DNA from: Bacteroidales bacterium
GTDB taxonomy: Bacteria; Bacteroidota; Bacteroidia; Bacteroidales; UBA3663
Direction of reading: 5' to 3'
Assembly: GCA_004557315.1 (NCBI GenBank)
Contig: SFEH01000088.1
Location: 1-9,072 of the forward strand
DNA: 9,072 nt
Shown: in pieces, positions 1-7,026 of the stretch
Position numbering within the stretch: the first letter of the stretch is position 1
Layout of the letters: every line of letters starts with the position of its first letter
Notes under the pieces: model-generated
Database searches by the model: none
What the model saw: the letters and a program-made list of their open reading frames with translations, nothing else
Told to the model about the DNA's origin: nothing
Made by a program: the position numbers and the translations under genes

Positions 1-27
1 CGATAAAATGTATAATAGCTTCTTCAT
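1..27 (-). CDS. N-terminal fragment of a putative exported protein or lipoprotein, cut by the window edge
   Basis: An ATG at 27-25 on the minus strand opens a frame reading MKKLLYILS up to the window edge. A Met-Lys-Lys start followed by hydrophobic residues is how a secretory or lipoprotein signal peptide begins. The codon lies 43 nt after the stop of the TPR gene on the same strand, so it is probably the next gene of that operon. In many Bacteroidales a comparable TPR gene is followed by a DUF4292-type lipoprotein and then an EnvC-like murein hydrolase activator. That gene order is recalled knowledge, and nine residues cannot confirm it. No clear ribosome binding site is seen, which is common in this phylum. 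Confidence 0.55.
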
Positions 28-52
28 AATTCAAATATTGTTGCTTGTTCTC

Positions 53-69
53 ACACCAGCCGTTGGTGT
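53..69 (-). other. Small intercistronic hairpin after the TPR gene
   Basis: A perfect 6-bp inverted repeat (ACACCA at 53-58, TGGTGT at 64-69) with a 5-nt loop begins one base after the TPR stop codon (73-71) on the minus strand, between it and the next start codon at 27. No T-run follows, so it is a weak candidate for an intrinsic terminator. It may instead be a 3'-end stabilising or processing stem within the operon. A 6-bp stem can arise by chance, so this is tentative. Confidence 0.3.
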
Positions 70-70
70 C

Positions 71-1771
71 TTATTCTTCTTCTGTCTCTTCACCCAGAGC
101 CTTCAGGATTGCGTGCCAATGCTCATACAGGGTCGTATTGTCTTCCTTTGGATTGCAATTGTCGATGGCTCGTTTCTGATAGAACTTGGCAAGCATATAG
201 CTGCCTTCCTGATAAAGGATCCATGCATAGGTATCGAGGTATGTCGGATTGTCAGGATATTGCTGTATCACCTTCGATGCCATTCCTTCTGCCTTGAGCA
301 GATCGCGATTCTCAGTCGAAAGGAAATAGGCATAGTTGTTCAGCACCATATAGTTCTTGTCATTGTATTTCAATGCCTGATCGTAGCTCTCATATACCTT
401 TTCCATATTGCCAAGCAGATGGTAGGTATCGCCGATATTGCCCCAGAGCGTTGATTTCCAGTTGACCTCCTTTGCCTCTGTCCTTTCGAGAGCATCCATA
501 TATGCCTCTATCACCTTTTCATATTCCTTCTGGTTGTAATAGACCCATGCTCTCATCGTGTATGGACTGTTCATCTCGGGATGAATCGACTCAATGACAT
601 CGCACAGACGCAGCAGCTTATCATAATCCTTGATATTGGAAGCATACGACAGGAGCTTGTCCCAATACTTTGTCTCTGAAGGACGAAGGTCGCACGCAAA
701 GCGCATCTGCACTGCCGCCAAGCTGTCGTTGTTGATTGCTGCCAGATAATCAGCATGAAGATCATAGACCTCTGGTGCCGTAGGGTGCATCTGCTCGATG
801 GTCATGAACAGCGAATCGACTCCAGGCAAAGAGATGTCGAGCGAATCGACATTCTGGTCTTTTGCCACCTTGCGTAAAGTTGACTTAAGATATTCGGTCA
901 AGATATCAATCTTTGTCTGAATGTCGAGATTGGCATTGACTAAAGCATTCTGAACCAGGCAGTCGGCTTCTTTCTGATCACCCACTATGGAATAGTAGTT
1001 CGACAAAGCCACCCATACATAGGCATTATCGGGATCAATCTTTGCCGCCTCATCGTAGGTCTGCTTTGCCTTATCAATCTGTCCGTTCTTCATCTGCAGG
1101 TCTCCCTTCTGAATCCTGAACGACAGGTCATAGGGATATCGGGCTATGAGCTTATCATATTCGGCAAAGGCGTCATCGCTTCTGCCCAACCCTTGCATGA
1201 TGTAGAATTTCTGGAGGGTGACCTGTGGATTCACGCCATCGAGATCTTCGATTCTCTCAAGGATATCGAGACATTGCTGGCCGCTGTCGAGTCGCAGATA
1301 CAACTCCGCAAGGCTGTACAACGGCTCGCTCTTTGTCGGGAATCTGTCAGCAAGATCCTTGTAGCAAACCACAGCCTCGGGATAACGTCTCATCTGTGAC
1401 AATATCTCGCCCTCGCCAGCTCTATACCAATAGCTGTTGCTCTGGTCGGCCTCGACTGCACTACGCATGAAAAGCAGCGACTGATTCCATTTCTCCATGC
1501 CTCGATAGACATCACTCATGAAATAGAGTGCTGGAGCAGAAAGGCTGTCGATTTCCAGTGCTCGCTGCATAAGCGCAAAGGCCTGATCGGTATTTCCATA
1601 CTGCTGCATTGCTATGGCATCGAAATAGATTGCATCGAAATGAACCTGCTGCTCGTGTGTCAGCACATGAGCGGGACGCGGCTTCTCCGCAAGCTTCCTT
1701 GCTTTCCTCCTGCGTGCATCAGCAGAAAAAGGAATCAGGCAAAGCAACAATATCAACAAATATCTGTTCAT
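71..1771 (-). CDS. Exported tetratricopeptide-repeat protein
   Basis: This protein of about 566 residues probably acts as a helical protein-protein interaction scaffold in the periplasm or at the envelope; its partner is unknown. Residues 1-19 form a signal peptide with a hydrophobic core (YLLILLLCLIPF) and an Ala-Asp-Ala cleavage site before a basic RRRKARK stretch. Cys11 lies inside the core without a proper lipobox, so it is not a convincing lipoprotein. Degenerate TPR units run through most of residues 45-540, with recognisable units near 60-110, 225-265, 405-430, 445-470 and 475-535; the last ones carry the NNYAYFLS and YPDNPTYLDTYAW signatures. The C-terminus is acidic (EETEEE). The ATG at 1771 is preferred because a purine-rich AAAAGA sits just upstream; a TTG at 1783, overlapping the preceding stop codon, would add four residues. 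The radical SAM stop is 8 nt upstream, so the two are probably co-transcribed and translationally coupled. No enzymatic domain is visible. Confidence 0.92.
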   Translation of the reverse strand: MNRYLLILLLCLIPFSADARRRKARKLAEKPRPAHVLTHEQQVHFDAIYFDAIAMQQYGNTDQAFALMQRALEIDSLSAPALYFMSDVYRGMEKWNQSLLFMRSAVEADQSNSYWYRAGEGEILSQMRRYPEAVVCYKDLADRFPTKSEPLYSLAELYLRLDSGQQCLDILERIEDLDGVNPQVTLQKFYIMQGLGRSDDAFAEYDKLIARYPYDLSFRIQKGDLQMKNGQIDKAKQTYDEAAKIDPDNAYVWVALSNYYSIVGDQKEADCLVQNALVNANLDIQTKIDILTEYLKSTLRKVAKDQNVDSLDISLPGVDSLFMTIEQMHPTAPEVYDLHADYLAAINNDSLAAVQMRFACDLRPSETKYWDKLLSYASNIKDYDKLLRLCDVIESIHPEMNSPYTMRAWVYYNQKEYEKVIEAYMDALERTEAKEVNWKSTLWGNIGDTYHLLGNMEKVYESYDQALKYNDKNYMVLNNYAYFLSTENRDLLKAEGMASKVIQQYPDNPTYLDTYAWILYQEGSYMLAKFYQKRAIDNCNPKEDNTTLYEHWHAILKALGEETEEE

Positions 1772-1779
1772 CAGTCTTT

Positions 1780-2553
1780 TCAAACTATAGTAATATTAAA
1801 TCCTTCATCGACGAGCGGTTTGACCAGTCGTGTCATCTCGTCTTTGCTGACCCTCACGAGTTTCTTTTCGGGAGTAGGTCGGTCGAGCGAATAGACCATG
1901 ACCTGCCGAGGACTAATCTCTCTTATCAGGTCTGACCATGCAGCCACTTCTTCAGGCAACGTGTTGTCGAAAGCCTTGCCGTCGTGCTCTCCGCGCACAA
2001 ACATTGTCTGCACTATCAACTTTCCTTTGAACTTCTTCATGCCATCGACCACTTGACGTATGCTGTAACTGCTTTCAACAGGATTGTTGATAAGACGGAC
2101 TGTCGAATCGAAGCCTCCATCCATCTTGAGGATATTGTTATCGACCTTTTGCAATGCTGCAAATACGTCGGGATCGCCGATGCGGGTCGCGTTGCTCAGC
2201 ACACTGACTTTCACTGCTGGATAATAGCGGTCGCGCAACTTAAGAGTCTTGTCTATCACCTCTGCAAACTGTGGATGAAGCGTAGGCTCGCCATTACCTG
2301 CAAACGTGATGACATCGAGCTTCTCGCAATTGGCCGACATCGCTGAAAGCTTGGCCTCAAGCATGCCCATCACTTCCGATGCATCGGCAATGTGCCCGCC
2401 TCGATGATCGGCATTGTATCCGCATTCACAATACAGGCAGTCGAAGGTACAAGCCTTGCCATCGATAGGCAAAAGATTAACCCCGAGCGAAATGCCAAGA
2501 CGTCGGCTGCGGATAGGACCGAGTATGTGAGTTTTATATATATCAGGTTCCAT
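1780..2553 (-). CDS. Radical SAM iron-sulfur protein, COG0731-like
   Basis: This 257-residue protein is a predicted cytosolic S-adenosylmethionine radical enzyme; the reaction and substrate are unknown. The 4Fe-4S cluster motif CxxxCxxC is at Cys35, Cys39 and Cys42 (CTFDCLYC), with an extra Cys44. It is preceded by GPIRSRRLGISLGVNLLP (12-29), a block typical of the COG0731 group related to the radical domain of wyosine-forming enzymes. The glycine-rich SAM-binding segment FAGNGEPTLHP is at 84-94; VLSNAT (118-123) and LKMDGG (142-147) match later strands of the partial TIM barrel, and YSLDRPTPEK (221-230) is the family's C-terminal block. The length suits a stand-alone core without the flavodoxin domain of some TYW1 proteins. 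The start at 2553 follows a -7 promoter element closely. It is the first gene of the leftward operon, followed by the TPR gene. Family assignment is firm; a true tRNA-wybutosine role is unlikely in bacteria and is not claimed. Confidence 0.94.
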   Translation of the reverse strand: MEPDIYKTHILGPIRSRRLGISLGVNLLPIDGKACTFDCLYCECGYNADHRGGHIADASEVMGMLEAKLSAMSANCEKLDVITFAGNGEPTLHPQFAEVIDKTLKLRDRYYPAVKVSVLSNATRIGDPDVFAALQKVDNNILKMDGGFDSTVRLINNPVESSYSIRQVVDGMKKFKGKLIVQTMFVRGEHDGKAFDNTLPEEVAAWSDLIREISPRQVMVYSLDRPTPEKKLVRVSKDEMTRLVKPLVDEGFNITIV

Positions 2554-2561
2554 ATAGAGTG

Positions 2562-2569
2562 CAAAAATA
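2562..2569 (-). promoter_or_regulatory. Bacteroidetes-type -7 promoter element for the radical SAM/TPR operon
   Basis: On the minus strand these bases read TATTTTTG, matching the TAnnTTTG -7 consensus of the Bacteroidetes primary sigma factor. Only 8 nt separate the final G from the ATG at 2553, so transcription should start within a few bases of the start codon. No good TTTG -33 element is visible at the usual spacing (nearest is GTTT, about 15 nt upstream), so the call rests on the -7 match and position. The sequence is AT-rich, which raises the chance-match rate. Confidence 0.5.
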
Positions 2570-2664
2570 ATAAATTTAGTTGAGAAACAGCATATATTTT
2601 CCCAATATTTTAATGTTTATTATCTTATTTCAAAAAAACACACCCTCATTAAGCAAAAAATCAT

Positions 2665-2672
2665 TATATTTG
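2665..2672 (+). promoter_or_regulatory. Bacteroidetes-type -7 promoter element for hflX
   Basis: TATATTTG matches the TAnnTTTG -7 consensus exactly and is followed by GCA, a context often seen in Bacteroidales promoters. Five bases separate the final G from the hflX ATG at 2678, predicting a transcription start at or beside the start codon and therefore a leaderless or nearly leaderless mRNA. No TTTG -33 element is seen around 2640-2648. The divergent radical SAM promoter lies about 95 bp to the left in the same intergenic region. Confidence 0.55.
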
Positions 2673-2677
2673 CACGC

Positions 2678-4060
2678 ATGAAAGAATTTATTTTAAACAA
2701 AAAGAAAAGTGAAAATGCTGTTTTGGTGGGAATAATCACACCGAAGCAGAACGAACAAAAGACCAATGAATATCTCGACGAGCTTGCTTTCCTCGCCGAC
2801 ACTGCCGGTGCTGTCCCAGTTCGTCGCTTCACACAGCGACTCGAGTCGCCGAACAGTGTGACATACGTTGGTCCTGGAAAGCTTCAGGAGATCAAGGAGT
2901 ACTGCGACATGCAGGACAAGATATACGAAGACCAGCTTGAAGCTGCTCTCGAAGACGGCACTCCTGAGAATGAAGTATATGATCCGCGAGTAGGTCTGGT
3001 GATCTTCGACGATGACTTGGGTCCGAAGCAGCTTCAGGTCATCGAAAAGGAACTGGGCAGGAAGATTCTTGACCGAACAAGCCTCATCCTCGACATCTTT
3101 GCCAGCAGAGCCCAGACAGCTACTGCCAAGACCCAGGTTGAGCTCGCTCAATATCAGTACCTGCTGCCTCGACTAACAGGTCTCTGGACTCACCTCGAAC
3201 GTCAGAAAGGTGGTATCGGTATGCGTGGACCTGGTGAAACACAGATCGAGACCGACCGACGTATAGTCTTGGACAGAATATCGTTGCTGAAGAAGGAGCT
3301 CGAACAGATCGACCTACAGAAATCAACCCAGCGCAAGAATCGCGGAAAACTGGTGAGAGTGGCTCTTGTCGGTTACACCAACGTGGGCAAATCGACTCTG
3401 ATGAACCTGCTGAGCAAGAGCAGTGTATTTGCCGAAAACAAGTTGTTTGCAACCCTCGACACCACTGTACGTAAGGTAACAATCGACAATCTGCCTTTCC
3501 TCATGAGCGATACCGTAGGTTTCATCCGCAAGCTTCCTACTCACCTCGTAGAGTCGTTCAAATCAACTCTCGACGAAGTGCGAGAAGCTGATATTCTCGT
3601 ACATATCGTCGATATATCTCACCCAACATTCGAAGACCAGATCAAGGTGGTGGAACAGACTCTCAACGATGTCTGCAAGAACGAGGACGAATATGACGAA
3701 CGACGCGACGACCGTAATGGCTACAACCGCAAGGACAAGAAACGTTATGCCAAGGAACAGAAAGAGAAGGGTCACGAGAAACCTGTGATTCTCATCTTCA
3801 ATAAGGTCGATGCATATAACTACGTCCCTAAAGATGAGGATGACCTCAGTCCTATGAAGCGCGAAAACATCTCGCTCGACGAGCTGAAGCAGACTTGGAT
3901 GGCACGTATGAGCAACAACTGTATCTTCATCTCTGCCAAAGAAGGCACAGGCATCGCCGAACTGAAGACTTTGCTCTACAACAAGGTAAAGGAAATCCAC
4001 ACCCGTCGCTTCCCTTACAACGACTTCCTCTATCAACATTACGAGGAAGACGACTTATAA
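2678..4060 (+). CDS. hflX: GTPase HflX, ribosome-associated
   Basis: HflX binds the 50S subunit and, in studied bacteria, splits stalled or hibernating 70S ribosomes during stress using GTP. At 460 residues this one is longer than E. coli HflX (about 426). The N-terminal HflX domain (about 15-145) includes VGPGKLQEIKEY and the VIFDDDLGPKQLQ and DRTSLILDIFASRA blocks; the family signature GGIGMRGPGETQIETDRR is at 178-195, leading into a coiled-coil-prone helix (196-220). The GTPase domain has the P-loop GYTNVGKS (232-239), the ATLDTTVR switch I region (258-265), DTVG (278-281), NKVD (375-378) and SAKEG (419-423), so all nucleotide-binding motifs are intact. Two charged insertions are present near 76-104 and 334-367. 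The start is supported by the N-terminus MKEFILNKKKSENAVLVGIIT, which fits Bacteroidales homologues, and by the promoter directly upstream. It is monocistronic and convergent with the GH2-like gene. Confidence 0.97.
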   Translation: MKEFILNKKKSENAVLVGIITPKQNEQKTNEYLDELAFLADTAGAVPVRRFTQRLESPNSVTYVGPGKLQEIKEYCDMQDKIYEDQLEAALEDGTPENEVYDPRVGLVIFDDDLGPKQLQVIEKELGRKILDRTSLILDIFASRAQTATAKTQVELAQYQYLLPRLTGLWTHLERQKGGIGMRGPGETQIETDRRIVLDRISLLKKELEQIDLQKSTQRKNRGKLVRVALVGYTNVGKSTLMNLLSKSSVFAENKLFATLDTTVRKVTIDNLPFLMSDTVGFIRKLPTHLVESFKSTLDEVREADILVHIVDISHPTFEDQIKVVEQTLNDVCKNEDEYDERRDDRNGYNRKDKKRYAKEQKEKGHEKPVILIFNKVDAYNYVPKDEDDLSPMKRENISLDELKQTWMARMSNNCIFISAKEGTGIAELKTLLYNKVKEIHTRRFPYNDFLYQHYEEDDL

Positions 4061-4075
4061 AAAGTGTCTCCCTCG
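4042..4075. terminator. Imperfect hairpin between convergent hflX and GH2-like genes, possible bidirectional terminator
   Basis: CGAGGAAGAC (4042-4051) pairs with GTCTCCCTCG (4066-4075) with one imperfect position, and ACTT (4053-4056) pairs with AAGT (4062-4065) after one bulged base, leaving a 5-nt loop. That gives about 14 paired positions. In the minus-strand transcript the imperfect position becomes a G-U wobble; in the plus-strand transcript it is an A-C mismatch, so the fold favours the GH2-like mRNA. The hairpin begins 6 nt past the GH2-like stop codon and covers the last codons and stop of hflX. No T-run follows on either side, so it is not a classical intrinsic terminator and could be a 3'-end protecting structure. 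Confidence 0.42.
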
Positions 4076-4081
4076 CATTCG

Positions 4082-7009
4082 TCATTGCATCTGTTTGTAG
4101 TCAGAGATATTCCTTACTCCTTGAATATTACGTGACTTGGCAGAGACGTTAAGCAATGTTTCTATGTCATCCTGAGTGACCTCAGTCTCCGGATCAAAAG
4201 CATCTGAAGCTGCGTATCTCAGGATGGCTGTTTTGTATGCAGCTCCCTCTGGCGTGCCGGCAATGGCATCAAGGTCGGTCGGACAGATGAGCAGCGAACC
4301 TTTACCGACCTTCAGGTCAACCATGAGTCCAAGCTTGTGGTTGCGTTCGATGTTATCTACAACCTGTACCATCGGGCGATAGTCCTTTGGCAACGAATTG
4401 AGGATCAGCGGACGTGAATTGCGCACAATGCTCCACCATTGCCAGTCGCTTCTGCCGAGAGTCGGAAAGTTGGCAAACAGAGGATTTGCCTCATCAAACA
4501 ACAAGCCAAGGGTACCTGGAGAAACTGGTCGGTTGTTGTTTTCTGAAATACTCTTGAACATAGCATAGTTCCAATAATCAGGAGTGAGCATTCCTCCCAC
4601 ACTCTGCGATACGATGTCGGCAAGACGAGGAGTCAGCACTACCTTATGTCCATCAGCCAAAGCTTGCTTCACTTTATTGTCAAACTGCTTTGCCAATACT
4701 ATTCCTTCTGATTCCGACGATATTGCCTCTTTGACATACACCCAGAAGCGATATTGATTGCTATAGTCGCCACATGTGAGACTGAGGGTGAGCTGACGAG
4801 GCGACTTCAGGTCAGCAAGACTGTTGCCTAAAACTATCTCTCCAACAGTACGCACTTCTCCATTGGCGACTTCCTGTGCAGGAATCTCTCCATTCAGGCT
4901 GACATCTTCGCCTGTGACAGTCCATTCAACAGGCTGAGAGAAACTCTCCTCAAGGAAGTTGCTGATTGCCACAGGGATTGTCTCTATCTTATCGCTCCAC
5001 ATACAGAAATCTCGGAACAAGGCAAGCGGAACAACAGGAGCGACAAACTGACAGAACTGCTCTTCGGTAATCACACCTTTCGAATCCATAAAGGCATCAA
5101 GCACGCCACATAAGGCACTGCCTTGCCCTGGATAGTCCTGCAGGTCAAGCAACTCATATCCTGCCATACCTGGGGTTCGAAGCACATATTCTATGTCTGC
5201 CTTATAGCAATCCATTGCCCACTCGCCAGTTGCACGATGGAAATCCTTTGCCTGATCAGTCATGCCGTTCTCTTCAAGACGACTTCTAAATACCTCATAG
5301 TTGTATGGATAGAGCACTCCAGTGTATTTTTCTATCTCATCATAGTCGGGATAAATCTGGAACTGGCAAGTCTCGTGGCTGACGACAGGTCGCGGACAAA
5401 GTCGCACAGCATGCGTATAATTGATTGCTGAGTTCGGACGTATGCCATTGATGATTCCTCCATCATCAGCATCGGCAAACGAAAAACTGCTTCGTACATG
5501 TGAAGAATACTTGTCGGGAATCTCTGCTGGAGCATTAGGGGCATATCCGCCCACACGGCAAGTGATGAAACAGTCTTCACCATCCTGTGGGCCTCTCCAC
5601 CCAAGATTGTTGTTGGCTCCAAAGCTATAGAGGTGACGCGACAACCGAGTTTGGTCACGTGTATCATGAGCTTTCAGTTGATCAACCATAAGGCGCATCT
5701 CATCGTATTCGCCACTCAATTCATTGCCCAGGCCGAGCATCATGAACGATGGTGAATTGCCCATATAATCGAGCACCATGCGTCCCTCTCGTGTCATGAA
5801 GTCGTTCAGCTGGGTCTGTTCGGTTGACAAGAAGCCCCAATAAGGAAGTTCGATCTCAAAATAGATGCCTTCAATGTCGGCAGCTAAAAGTGCCGCACGC
5901 GGAGGCGTATAGCTATGACAGCGATAGTGATTGATGCCGTATGCCTTGGCTATTCTGAACACCTTCTGCCAGCTCTCGACGTCCATTGGCGCATAGCCTG
6001 TCAGCGGAAAGACACAGGCATCGTGCTTGCCACGAAGGAAGGTTCGGAAGCCATTGATGGTGAAAAGCGATCCAATGGTATCTCCCACATGCACATGGGC
6101 ACCCTGATCCTGTGTGGCGATATATGGTTCGGTGGCAAACTCTCTCATACCGAAAGTTGTTTCGCAGCCATCCGATTCGCCATCCACCGACACCTCCACG
6201 CCAAGGCGATACAGTGCAGGATGGAACTCACTCCAAAGCAGTGGGTTATCGCCCATATCCAGAGTTAGGCTGACGATATTGTCACCTGCCTTCAGGCTCT
6301 CATGCGACTTTATTCCAAGCGTCTGCACTGGTTCAGGACTGTTCCACGACCGACAAGGTATGGCAAATTCAGCCTCGCAGTCAGTAGCTGCACTGACCGA
6401 AACCTCAACTGTGGCTATCTTTTTATGAATATCGGGATAGACATATACATTATTAATATGTATAGCCTTTGGGCTTGCCTCAATACAGAATCGTCCAAGT
6501 ATTCCATTCCAGTTGGTCTGTGTGGCATCGGTCCACGCATGAGAACCATGAATACCCGATGGCACAGAACCAAGACTATTGTCAATACGTATCTCTACCT
6601 TATGCTCTCCTGCCGTCAGTTCTGGCAGCCGATAGCAATGTGGGGCATAGAGATGGTCAAAATGGCCGATGCTGTCTCCATCAATCCACAACGTGCTCGA
6701 CTTGGTTCGTTCCATGATAAGTTCCAGCCTCTTATCGGCAAAACCTGCAGGAATATTGATGATGCGCGAATAAGTTACCTCACCCACGTATGGATACAGA
6801 CGTGTGAGCGCCGTGGTCATATCTGTCGGATGCTCTCCCTTGCCGAGCTTGTTCTCATCGGTGGTTCCTGGCAGACGGCATTCTCCAAGACTGCTCTGCC
6901 AAACGCCCGAAAGATCAATACTCTCACGCTGAACGACATGCATCTCGCTTGCCTCATCGCACGATACTAACATCAAGGCAGCCAATGCTGCTCCAAGCAA
7001 AATCTTCAT
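4082..7009 (-). CDS. GH2-like glycoside hydrolase lipoprotein
   Basis: This 975-residue predicted exo-acting glycosidase belongs to the beta-galactosidase/beta-glucuronidase superfamily (GH2-like); the substrate is unknown. A lipoprotein signal peptide ends in LVSC (14-17), and the mature end C-D-E-A-S-E is acidic, as in Bacteroidetes lipoproteins exported to the cell surface. The N-terminal jelly-roll sugar-binding domain (about 31-190) contains GVWQ and LPGTTDENK; an Ig-like domain (about 190-290) follows, then a TIM barrel (about 310-640). Barrel motifs are GINHYRCHSYTPP (358-370), LGLGNELSGEYDE (425-437) with Asn429-Glu430 as likely acid/base pair, VSHETCQFQIYPDY (543-556) with Glu546 as candidate nucleophile, and LLDLQDYPGQGSALCGVLDAFMDSKG (620-645). 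A C-terminal region (about 690-955) includes GKGSLLICPTDLDA (903-916). It follows pepD by 17 nt and is probably last in that operon. No SusC/SusD, sulfatase or two-component sensor is in the window. The family is clear; specificity and catalytic residues are inferred by motif. Confidence 0.92.
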   Translation of the reverse strand: MKILLGAALAALMLVSCDEASEMHVVQRESIDLSGVWQSSLGECRLPGTTDENKLGKGEHPTDMTTALTRLYPYVGEVTYSRIINIPAGFADKRLELIMERTKSSTLWIDGDSIGHFDHLYAPHCYRLPELTAGEHKVEIRIDNSLGSVPSGIHGSHAWTDATQTNWNGILGRFCIEASPKAIHINNVYVYPDIHKKIATVEVSVSAATDCEAEFAIPCRSWNSPEPVQTLGIKSHESLKAGDNIVSLTLDMGDNPLLWSEFHPALYRLGVEVSVDGESDGCETTFGMREFATEPYIATQDQGAHVHVGDTIGSLFTINGFRTFLRGKHDACVFPLTGYAPMDVESWQKVFRIAKAYGINHYRCHSYTPPRAALLAADIEGIYFEIELPYWGFLSTEQTQLNDFMTREGRMVLDYMGNSPSFMMLGLGNELSGEYDEMRLMVDQLKAHDTRDQTRLSRHLYSFGANNNLGWRGPQDGEDCFITCRVGGYAPNAPAEIPDKYSSHVRSSFSFADADDGGIINGIRPNSAINYTHAVRLCPRPVVSHETCQFQIYPDYDEIEKYTGVLYPYNYEVFRSRLEENGMTDQAKDFHRATGEWAMDCYKADIEYVLRTPGMAGYELLDLQDYPGQGSALCGVLDAFMDSKGVITEEQFCQFVAPVVPLALFRDFCMWSDKIETIPVAISNFLEESFSQPVEWTVTGEDVSLNGEIPAQEVANGEVRTVGEIVLGNSLADLKSPRQLTLSLTCGDYSNQYRFWVYVKEAISSESEGIVLAKQFDNKVKQALADGHKVVLTPRLADIVSQSVGGMLTPDYWNYAMFKSISENNNRPVSPGTLGLLFDEANPLFANFPTLGRSDWQWWSIVRNSRPLILNSLPKDYRPMVQVVDNIERNHKLGLMVDLKVGKGSLLICPTDLDAIAGTPEGAAYKTAILRYAASDAFDPETEVTQDDIETLLNVSAKSRNIQGVRNISDYKQMQ

Positions 7010-7026
7010 ACTACTTATTTATGGGG

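Noticed and set aside
1772..1783. TTG at 1783 as the start of the TPR protein
   Set aside because: TTG starts are rare and an ATG four codons downstream has a purine-rich AAAAGA just upstream; both give the same signal peptide core, so the ATG is preferred, though TTG cannot be excluded.
3563..4039. A 158-codon hydrophobic-looking frame on the minus strand opposite hflX
   Set aside because: It is antisense to the GTPase domain and its charged insertion; the hydrophobic look comes from the complement of Asp/Glu/Lys codons.
6444..6464. A 7-bp inverted repeat with a 7-nt AT-rich spacer
   Set aside because: It is inside the GH2-like coding sequence far from any gene end, is AT-rich, and can be explained by the Tyr/Val/Asn codons there; no regulatory role is supported.
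6302..6970. A 222-codon open frame on the plus strand opposite the GH2-like gene
   Set aside because: It lies wholly antisense within a clear coding gene, its translation shows no recognisable domain, and it has no promoter or ribosome binding site; it is a shadow of the real gene.
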